Source: Blastococcus sp. (GTDB lineage: Bacteria > Actinomycetota > Actinomycetes > Mycobacteriales > Geodermatophilaceae). From it: DNA of 5,661 nucleotides. The notes under the pieces are model-generated. The model had not been told where the DNA came from. It saw only the letters and a program-made list of their open reading frames with translations, and did no database searches. This document shows, one piece after another, positions 1 through 4,940 of this stretch; the stretch's first letter is position 1; every line of letters begins with the position of its first letter. A program made the position numbers and the translations under genes. The stretch spans positions 1 to 5,661 of the forward strand of contig JAOPUS010000063.1 of NCBI GenBank assembly GCA_025963345.1, in the 5' to 3' direction.

Positions 1-5
1 GCGCG

Positions 6-515
6 GTGGGACCACCGCCCGATCCCGGGCTGCTGTCCCTCTACGACCGCGCGCTGCCCGAGGTCTACGGCTATCTCCTCGCCCGCTGCGGCCAGCGGGC
101 CCTGGCCGAGGACCTCACGGCCGAGACCTTCCTGGCCGCGGTCCGCGCGGAGTCCGACGGCGGCGGCCCCACCACCGTCGGGTGGCTGATCGGTACCGCC
201 CGCCACAAGCTCGTCGACCACTGGCGGCGCCGCGAACGCGAGGAGCGCGGTCTCCAGCTGATGCAGGGCGGCGCCACGACCGAGGACCCGTGGGACGCCG
301 AACTCGACGTCCTCCGCGCCGCCGAGGTGCTCGGCCACCTCACCCCGGCCCACCGGGCGGTCCTGACCCTCCGCTACCTCGACGACCTCCCGGTCCCGCA
401 GGTCGCCGCCCTCCTCGGTCGCAGCCTGCACGCGACCGAGGCGCTGCTGGTCCGCGCCCGCCGCGCCTTCCGCCGCCAGTACGAGTCGACCGGGCTGCCG
501 GGAGGTGCGTCATGA
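6..515 (+). CDS. ECF-family RNA polymerase sigma factor (start possibly upstream of window)
   Basis: Alternative sigma factor of the sigma-70 family that would direct RNA polymerase core to a specific promoter set in the cytoplasm. Seen: a region-2 module at about residues 9-77, with LYDRALPEVYGYLLARC, the acidic DLTAETFLAAVR helix and the WLIGTARHKLVDHWRRR helix typical of core binding and -10 recognition. A charged linker follows at 78-107, then a region-4 module at 108-159 containing LTPAHRAVLTLRYLDDLPV and the helix-turn-helix VPQVAALLGRSLHATEALLVRARRAF for -35 recognition. There is no region 1 or 3, so it is ECF-like; 169 residues fits the family. The GTG at 6 leaves 11 residues before the first helix, which is reasonable, but its ribosome site is outside the window and the frame is open to base 3, so the true start may be upstream. 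The stop overlaps the next start as ATGA. No classical zinc-binding or transmembrane anti-sigma gene follows; the VOC gene occupies that place. Regulon unknown. Confidence 0.9.
   Translation: MGPPPDPGLLSLYDRALPEVYGYLLARCGQRALAEDLTAETFLAAVRAESDGGGPTTVGWLIGTARHKLVDHWRRREREERGLQLMQGGATTEDPWDAELDVLRAAEVLGHLTPAHRAVLTLRYLDDLPVPQVAALLGRSLHATEALLVRARRAFRRQYESTGLPGGAS
501..505 (+). promoter_or_regulatory. Shine-Dalgarno site of the VOC gene
   Basis: GGAGG, continuing as GGAGGTG, lies 6 bases before the ATG at 512, inside the end of the sigma factor gene. It supports 512 as the start of the VOC gene rather than the much longer in-frame extension that reaches back to 182, which would run through the sigma gene in another frame. 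Confidence 0.75.
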
Positions 516-1408
516 GCGACGCCGAACGGCCGTTCCGCTCCCTCGCCCGGCCCACGACGCCGGTCGCGCCCGACCCCGCGTTCGCCGCCACGCTCCGCGA
601 GCGACTGGAGCGCGCCCTGCTGATCGAGACGCAGCTGCAGCAGTCCCCCGCACCCGCCCGAGCTCCAGGAGGTCCCGCCGTGTCCGCCCTGATCCCCTAC
701 CTCGTCGTCCGCGACGCCCGGTCCGCCCTCGCCTGGTACGCCGATGCGTTCGGCGCCGCCACGGTCGGCGACCCCTACGTCATGGACGACGCCCGGATCG
801 GGCACGCCGAACTCGAGGTGGCCGGCGCGACCCTCTACCTCGCCGACGCCTACCCCGAGCTCGGCCTCACCGGACCCGAGGACGGCCGGACCGCGGTCTC
901 CCTGCACCTGTCCGTGCCCGACGTCGACCGCGCCGTCGCCCGCGCCCAGAGCGTGGGCGCGACCGTGGAACGCCCGGTCTACGACGCCCCGTACGGCCGC
1001 ACCGGCGTGATCGTCGACCCCTACGGTCACCGCTGGATGCTCCAGACCCCGGCGCACGCCCCGACGCCGGGCCCGCGGCCGGGCGACACCGTCTACCTCA
1101 CGCTGCAGGTGCCCGACGGGGCCCGCGCCCGCGACTTCTACGACGCAGTGCTCGGCTGGTCCGCCGTGCCCGGCCGGGTCCAGGACGGCTGGCAGGTCGA
1201 GGGGACGACGCCCATGGTGGGCATCGGCGGCGGCGCGACGGAACCCGCCGCGGTGCCGATGTATGCCGTCGACGACATCGAGGTCGCCGTCGCCGCCGTC
1301 CGCACCGCGGGTGGTGAGGCCGGGGAGATCGAGCGCCGGTCGTACGGCCTCTCCGCGCTCTGTCGGGACGACCAGGGCCTGCCGTTCTGGGTGGGTCAGC
1401 TGAGCTGA
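512..1408 (+). CDS. Two-domain VOC (glyoxalase/bleomycin resistance fold) protein with N-terminal extension
   Basis: Predicted cytoplasmic protein of 298 residues, no signal peptide or membrane segment. Residues 1-56 form an extension with a likely amphipathic helix (DPAFAATLRERLERALL, 21-37) and a Pro/Ala-rich linker. Residues 58-180 are a first VOC domain of PhnB-like type: IPYLVVRDARSALAWYADAFGA opens it in the classic beta-alpha pattern, followed by H98-A-E, SLHLSVPDVDRA with H132, and DPYGHRW with H173. A linker (APTPGPRPG) leads to a second VOC domain at 193-298 (VYLTLQVPDGARARDFYDAVLGW), in which the usual metal-ligand His/Glu positions look empty. VOC proteins include lyases, dioxygenases and drug-binding proteins; the substrate here cannot be read from sequence. 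ATGA overlap with the sigma gene implies coupled translation and perhaps a functional pair, for example a ligand-responsive partner of the sigma factor (inference). A second start may exist at 680. The 3' end overlaps mnhG on the other strand. Confidence 0.88.
   Translation: MSDAERPFRSLARPTTPVAPDPAFAATLRERLERALLIETQLQQSPAPARAPGGPAVSALIPYLVVRDARSALAWYADAFGAATVGDPYVMDDARIGHAELEVAGATLYLADAYPELGLTGPEDGRTAVSLHLSVPDVDRAVARAQSVGATVERPVYDAPYGRTGVIVDPYGHRWMLQTPAHAPTPGPRPGDTVYLTLQVPDGARARDFYDAVLGWSAVPGRVQDGWQVEGTTPMVGIGGGATEPAAVPMYAVDDIEVAVAAVRTAGGEAGEIERRSYGLSALCRDDQGLPFWVGQLS
667..682 (+). promoter_or_regulatory. Internal Shine-Dalgarno plus in-frame GTG start
   Basis: AGGAGGT at 667-673 is a near-complete anti-SD complement, placed 6 bases before an in-frame GTG at 680-682 (codon 57 of the VOC gene). 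Initiation here would give a 242-residue protein consisting only of the two VOC domains and starting exactly at the first domain boundary. It could be a second start used alongside 512, the main start, or chance; the site and spacing are seen, usage is inferred. Confidence 0.5.
1396..1408. repeat. Near-palindrome at the overlapping ends of two convergent genes
   Basis: TCAGCT-G-AGCTGA: two perfect 6-base inverted arms around a single central base. It holds the last four codons of the plus-strand VOC gene (CAG CTG AGC TGA) and the last four of the minus-strand mnhG (CAG CTC AGC TGA), so both proteins end in Gln-Leu-Ser. A one-base loop and absence of a T-tract make it a poor intrinsic terminator. 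Confidence 0.85.
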
Positions 1409-1794
1409 GGCCCGGCGTCCGCGGGCTCGTCGCCCCGGTACACGCTGTCGCGCCCCTCGGCGTCGCGCAGTTCGTCCACCAGCAGCAGGTCGCGGCGCAC
1501 GTGCCGCCGGCGGTAGGCCACGCGGCTGATCATGTGCGCGCTGACCGGAGCGGTGAGCAGCTGGAAGGCGGCGACCAGCAGCAGCATCCAGGTCGCCGCC
1601 AGACCGTGCAGCCGGATCGCACCGCCCACCATCACCAGCAGCACCCCGAGGACCTGCGGCTTGGTGCCGGCGTGCATCCGGGACAGCACGTCCGGGAAGC
1701 GGACGAGACCCACGCCGGCGGTCAGGCACAGGAACGCACCGGCCAGCAGGCAGGCGGCCGCGACGACGTCGGCGATCGAGGCCAGCACGCTCAT
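1396..1794 (-). CDS. mnhG: Monovalent cation/H+ antiporter subunit G (MnhG/MrpG)
   Basis: Small membrane subunit of the Mrp/Mnh antiporter, needed for complex assembly and activity in characterised systems. Seen: 132 residues with three hydrophobic segments at about 7-30, 48-66 and 68-86. Family hallmarks are GLVRFPDVLSRMHAGTKPQ (29-47), following the first segment, and TAPVSAHMISRVAYR (81-95), whose P83 matches a proline in MrpG reported as important for antiport. After residue 95 comes a charged tail (YRRRHVRRDLLLVDELRD...) of about 37 residues, probably cytoplasmic given the Arg cluster. The ATG overlaps the mnhF stop as ATGA, and GGGAGG lies 7 bases upstream, fixing the start. It is the last gene of the operon seen here, and its stop lies inside the convergent VOC gene. 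Family assignment is firm; the transported cation is not shown by sequence. Confidence 0.95.
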   Translation of the reverse strand: MSVLASIADVVAAACLLAGAFLCLTAGVGLVRFPDVLSRMHAGTKPQVLGVLLVMVGGAIRLHGLAATWMLLLVAAFQLLTAPVSAHMISRVAYRRRHVRRDLLLVDELRDAEGRDSVYRGDEPADAGPQLS

Positions 1795-2135
1795 CGCCGC
1801 GCCTCCCGTTCCTCGGCCGCACGTTCCTCGGCCGCATGGGGCAGTCCGACATTGCCACCGTCCCCGGTGGACGACTGCATCAGCATCCCGCCGACGTAGC
1901 GGGCGATCGACACCGAACCGACGAACGCGAGCAGCGAGACGACCACCAGCACCGGCACCACCGTGGGATCGCGGGACAGCGCGGCGTGCACGGCCAGGCT
2001 CGCGGAGATGATCACCAGCAGGGTGTCGGTGGCCACGACCCGGTCCAGCAGCGAGGGGCCGCGGGCCAGCCGGACGAGGGCCAGCAGGGCCCCGCTGCCG
2101 AGCAGGGCCTGGGCGATGACCGCGACGACGGTCAT
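1791..2135 (-). CDS. mnhF: Monovalent cation/H+ antiporter subunit F (MnhF/MrpF)
   Basis: Small membrane subunit of the Mrp/Mnh antiporter complex. Seen: 114 residues with three hydrophobic segments at about 2-22, 33-52 and 58-80. The family signature is RLARGPSLLDRVVATDTLL (22-40); D31-R32 correspond to the Asp-Arg pair that mutational work on Bacillus MrpF found important for antiport. The last segment ends in FVGSVSIARYVGG. The family is usually about 90 residues, so the final 25-30 residues are an extra hydrophilic tail ending in AAEERAAEEREARR, encoded by a perfect 15-base tandem repeat. The open frame extends far upstream to 2645 but that part is an arginine- and alanine-rich shadow of mnhE. 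The ATG at 2135 overlaps the mnhE stop as ATGA. No strong Shine-Dalgarno precedes it, so expression probably depends on coupling to mnhE translation. Confidence 0.93.
   Translation of the reverse strand: MTVVAVIAQALLGSGALLALVRLARGPSLLDRVVATDTLLVIISASLAVHAALSRDPTVVPVLVVVSLLAFVGSVSIARYVGGMLMQSSTGDGGNVGLPHAAEERAAEEREARR
1802..1807 (-). promoter_or_regulatory. Shine-Dalgarno site of mnhG
   Basis: GGGAGG on the minus strand, 7 bases before the mnhG ATG at 1794 and inside the 3' end of mnhF. It confirms the mnhG start at the ATGA overlap. Confidence 0.7.
1807..1836. repeat. Perfect 15-base tandem duplication in the 3' end of mnhF
   Basis: CGTTCCTCGGCCGCA occurs twice back to back on the plus strand (1807-1821 and 1822-1836). 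Being a multiple of three it keeps frame and encodes AAEER twice (residues 101-110 of MnhF). It looks like a recent slippage-type expansion in the dispensable tail. It lies immediately upstream of the mnhG ribosome site. Confidence 0.9.
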
Positions 2136-2698
2136 CGCGTCGTCCGTCCGGTGGGCCGTGCGGCCTCGAGGGCCGCGATGTCCTCCGCGGTGCCGAACGC
2201 GCGCACGATCAGCTCCTCGGTGGCGAGCACGTCGGCCTTCTGCCGCTCGACGTCCGCGAGGTCGTCGACGTGCAGCAGGTGGATGGAGATCAGCCGCGAC
2301 TCCCGGTCGAGGTCGAGCACCAGCGAGCCGGGCACGAGGGAGAGGGTCTCGGCGACGACGGTGAGCAGCAGGTCGGAGTCCGCCCGCAACTGCACCTGCA
2401 CGATGGCGCCCTGCTGCGCTCCTCCCGGGCCCAGCGCCCGCCAGGCCACCTGCGCCGCGGAGACGACGAGGTCGACGAGGAAGTACCCGACGAAGAGCAC
2501 CAGCGGCAGTGGCCGGACCCGCGTCCCGCCCACCACCGGCGGCAGCGGGAGCAGCAGCATGACCACCAGCGCCACCGTCACGCCCGAGACGACGTTGGCC
2601 CAGGACCACGTACCCCAGAGCAGGATCCACACGAACACGAGCCACACCAGCAGCGGCAGCTGGTGGCGCAGTCGCGACGGAGCGGGTTCGATGCTCAT
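2132..2698 (-). CDS. mnhE: Na+/H+ antiporter subunit E (MnhE/MrpE)
   Basis: Membrane subunit of the Mrp/Mnh complex, implicated in assembly and level of the complex in characterised systems. Seen: 188 residues. A short basic N-terminus leads to hydrophobic segments at about 14-32 (LPLLVWLVFVWILLWGT), 36-56 (VVSGVTVALVVMLLLPLPPVV) and 63-88 (PLPLVLFVGYFLVDLVVSAAQVAWRALG). The conserved soluble part has AIVQVQLRADSDLLLTVVAE, then TLSLVPGSLVLDL (118-130; P123-G124 match the conserved Pro-Gly of MrpE), then SRLISIHLLHVDD. The C-terminal helix (DVERQKADVLATEELIVRAFG) is also family-typical. Length is slightly above the usual 160 or so because of a C-terminal tail. GGAGG 7 bases before the ATG and the ATGA overlap with mnhD fix the start; the upstream open frame to 3601 is a shadow of mnhD. 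Confidence 0.95.
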   Translation of the reverse strand: MSIEPAPSRLRHQLPLLVWLVFVWILLWGTWSWANVVSGVTVALVVMLLLPLPPVVGGTRVRPLPLVLFVGYFLVDLVVSAAQVAWRALGPGGAQQGAIVQVQLRADSDLLLTVVAETLSLVPGSLVLDLDRESRLISIHLLHVDDLADVERQKADVLATEELIVRAFGTAEDIAALEAARPTGRTTR

Positions 2699-4434
2699 TC
2701 GCCGTCCTCCGCCGGGACGGGGCCGTCGAAGACCGCCTCGATGTAGGGGGTGCGGTCGAGCAGTTCGTGGGCGGCCCGGTCGGTGTAGCCGTAGAGCGCG
2801 CCGGCGATGCCGGTCAGCGACACGGTGACGGCGACCATCACCGCGGTCGCGCCGACCATCACCCCCGGCAGCGGACGCAGCGCGCGGACGGAGGCCGCCC
2901 GGGTCCCCGGGACGGTCGTCCCCGCCGTGGCCACCTGCTCGTGCCGCTGCCAGGCCGCGCTCCAGGCGGCCCGGCGCCCGGTCTGCGGCTCGCCCTGCTG
3001 CTCGGATCCGGAGTTCCCGGGAGACTCCCCCGCCGCCCCGACCGGCGCCGGCTCCCGTGCCTGCGCGCCCGCGTCGCTCGCGGCCGCCGCCGCGGTGTCG
3101 TCCAGCGGCTCCTGGGTGGGCGGCCGCCAGAACGCCCGGGTCCAGACGCGCGCGACCGCGAGCAGGGTCAGCAGGCTGGTCACCACACCCCCGGCGACGA
3201 CCGTGAGAGCCAGCGGGCTGCCGTCGGCGACCCCGGCCTGCAGCAGCCCGAGCTTGCCGATGAACCCCGAGAACGGCGGGATCCCCGCCAGGTTCATGGC
3301 CGGCACGAAGAACAGCACCGCGAGCAGCGGCGAGCGCTTCGCCAGCCCGCCCAGCCGGTTCACCGACGTCGAGCCCCCCTGCCGTTCGATGAGACCCGCG
3401 ACGAGGAACAGGCTGGTCTGGATGGCGATGTGGTGGGCCACGTAGAAGATCGCACCGGCCAGCCCCGCCGTCGTCCCCAGGGCGATGCCGAACACCATGT
3501 AGCCGATGTGACTGACCAGGGTGAACGACAGCATCCGGCGGATGTCGGTCTGCGCGACCGCACCCAGGATGCCCATGACCATGGTGGCCAGCCCCGCCCA
3601 CATCAGCAGGTCGTCGAGGCCGCCGCCGGGGAACAGCAGCGTCTGGGTGCGGATGATCGCGTACACGCCCACCTTGGTGAGCAGCCCGGCGAACACCGCG
3701 GTCACCGGCGCGGGTGCGGTCGGATAGCTGTCGGGCAGCCAGGCCGACAGCGGGAACACCGCCGCCTTGATGCAGAACGCGATCAGCAGCATCGACTGCA
3801 GCAGCAGCTGCATGCCCTCGGGCAGCTCGCCGAGCCGGGTCGCCAGCTGCGCCATGTTGACGGTCCCGGTCGAGGCGTAGATCAGCCCGATCGCGGCCAG
3901 GAAGATCAGCGAGCTGGTAAGGCTGACGACGACGTAGGTGATGCCCGCCCGCACCCGCGGCGCCGACCCGCCCAGGGTCAGCAGCACGTAGCTGGCCATC
4001 AGCAGGATCTCGAAGCCGACGTAGAGGTTGAACAGGTCGCCGGCGAGGAACGCGTTGCTCACGCCCGCGATGAGCACGAGGAACGTCGGGTGGAAGATCG
4101 ACAGCGGGGTCTCCTCCGACCCGTCCGCCGACCCCTGGCCGACGGCGAACCAGAGGACGCCGAGCGCGACGGTCGAGGCGACGACCAGCATCAGCGCCGA
4201 CAGCCGGTCGACGACGAGCACGATCCCGAGGGGGACCGGCCAGCCGCCGACGGAGATTGCCGTGGGCCCGGAGGAGTCGGCCTGCAGGAGCAGCACCACC
4301 GAGACCACGAGGACGGCGGTGAGGACGACGAGGCTGACGGTGCGCTGCGTCCGCGGATGACGGCCGACCAGCAGGGTGCCCGCCGCGCCGAGCAGCGGCA
4401 GCAGGACCGGCAGCGGGGCCAGGACGGAGATCAT
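2695..4434 (-). CDS. mnhD: Na+/H+ antiporter subunit D (MnhD/MrpD), antiporter-like subunit
   Basis: One of the two proton/cation-translocating subunits of the Mrp complex, homologous to complex I NuoL/M/N. Seen: 579 residues and about 14 hydrophobic segments. Charged channel residues expected of the family are present: E142 in LYVGFEILLMASY, K223 in FCIKAAVFPLSAWLPDSYPT, K254 in LLTKVGVYAI, H309 in LVSHIGYMVFG and K394 in FSGFIGKLGLL. E142 and K223 match residues shown essential in Bacillus MrpD. The HHIAIQTSLFLVAG helix has Gln339 where I recall Lys in Bacillus. The protein is about 80 residues longer than the common 490-500 because of an Ala/Glu/Pro/Gly-rich stretch at 437-520, between the penultimate membrane segment (ending RVWTRAFW) and the last (LPGVMVGATAVMVAVTVSL). 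Arg residues flanking it suggest a cytoplasmic loop. ATG at 4434 overlaps the mnhC stop as ATGA; its Shine-Dalgarno (GGGGA) is weak. The frame upstream to 4653 is a shadow of mnhC. Confidence 0.96.
   Translation of the reverse strand: MISVLAPLPVLLPLLGAAGTLLVGRHPRTQRTVSLVVLTAVLVVSVVLLLQADSSGPTAISVGGWPVPLGIVLVVDRLSALMLVVASTVALGVLWFAVGQGSADGSEETPLSIFHPTFLVLIAGVSNAFLAGDLFNLYVGFEILLMASYVLLTLGGSAPRVRAGITYVVVSLTSSLIFLAAIGLIYASTGTVNMAQLATRLGELPEGMQLLLQSMLLIAFCIKAAVFPLSAWLPDSYPTAPAPVTAVFAGLLTKVGVYAIIRTQTLLFPGGGLDDLLMWAGLATMVMGILGAVAQTDIRRMLSFTLVSHIGYMVFGIALGTTAGLAGAIFYVAHHIAIQTSLFLVAGLIERQGGSTSVNRLGGLAKRSPLLAVLFFVPAMNLAGIPPFSGFIGKLGLLQAGVADGSPLALTVVAGGVVTSLLTLLAVARVWTRAFWRPPTQEPLDDTAAAAASDAGAQAREPAPVGAAGESPGNSGSEQQGEPQTGRRAAWSAAWQRHEQVATAGTTVPGTRAASVRALRPLPGVMVGATAVMVAVTVSLTGIAGALYGYTDRAAHELLDRTPYIEAVFDGPVPAEDGE
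2706..2710 (-). promoter_or_regulatory. Shine-Dalgarno site of mnhE
   Basis: GGAGG on the minus strand, 7 bases before the mnhE ATG at 2698 and inside the end of mnhD; it decides the mnhE start against the longer open frame. Confidence 0.7.
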
Positions 4435-4940
4435 CGCTCGTCCCCGGGCAGCGGGAGCGTGACGTCGTCGGCCACTTCCATGAGGTCGGCCCCCGTCCGG
4501 CGGCGGGTGGTCAGGCTGTCGGCGTGACCGGCCGGCCGGTCGTCGGGCGCCAGGTCGTCGGGGTCGAGCTCGTCGGCGTCGGTGTCGTGCCGCCCGGCGA
4601 CCCGGCGGTCCTCCTCGTCGTTGGCGACCGCCTCGTTGCGGGCGAGCGCCCACGAGCGGTGGATCATGGCCAGCACGAATGCGGAGATGCCGAAGGTGAT
4701 CACGATCGCGGTGAGGATGAACGCCTGCGGCAGCGGATCGCTCATCTGGTCCGGTTCCGCGTAGCCCAGGATCGGCGCCAGCCCCCTGTACCCGCCGGTG
4801 GACAGGAGCAGCAGGTTCGTCGCGTTGCCCAGCAGCAGGAAGCCGACCAGCACGCGGGTGAGGCTGCGGTCGAGCAGCAGGTAGACCCCGGCGGCGTAGA
4901 GGCCGCCGATGATCACCGGGAAGACGACGGTGGGGGTCAT
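4431..4940 (-). CDS. mnhC: Na+/H+ antiporter subunit C (MnhC/MrpC), NuoK-like
   Basis: Small membrane subunit of the Mrp complex, homologous to complex I NuoK. Seen: 169 residues with three hydrophobic segments at about 5-23 (VVFPVIIGGLYAAGVYLLL), 29-47 (RVLVGFLLLGNATNLLLLS) and 74-93 (FILTAIVITFGISAFVLAMI). The signature DPLPQAFILTAIVITFGISA (68-87) carries Q72 and G84, positions matching MrpC residues reported to affect antiport. The family is usually about 110-115 residues; here the last 65 or so form a strongly acidic, probably cytoplasmic tail (NDEEDRR, DTDADELDPDDLAPDD). The Arg residues just after the third segment fit cytoplasmic placement. ATG at 4940 overlaps the MnhA/B stop as ATGA and has a strong upstream GAGGTGAT. 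The longer open frame to 5603 is an Arg-rich shadow of the MnhA/B gene. Confidence 0.95.
   Translation of the reverse strand: MTPTVVFPVIIGGLYAAGVYLLLDRSLTRVLVGFLLLGNATNLLLLSTGGYRGLAPILGYAEPDQMSDPLPQAFILTAIVITFGISAFVLAMIHRSWALARNEAVANDEEDRRVAGRHDTDADELDPDDLAPDDRPAGHADSLTTRRRTGADLMEVADDVTLPLPGDER

Noticed and set aside
182..511. In-frame upstream extension of the VOC gene to 182
   Set aside because: The extra 110 residues are an Arg/Pro-rich shadow of the sigma factor frame; the ATG at 512 has a good ribosome site and an ATGA overlap.
1071..1084. GCCCG-CGGC-CGGGC hairpin between the two VOC domains
   Set aside because: Short GC palindromes are expected at this base composition; it lies within the coding sequence of the Pro/Gly linker and has no T-tract.
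374..1858. 494-codon open frame on the minus strand across the VOC gene and mnhG
   Set aside because: Low-complexity Gly/Arg/Ala composition with no family features; both regions are explained by recognised genes in other frames.
2767..4527. 586-codon open frame on the plus strand, antisense to mnhD
   Set aside because: Its translation is dominated by Arg, Gly, Asp, Gln and His with no recognisable domain, as expected from the mirror of a GC-rich membrane protein gene; mnhD explains the region fully.
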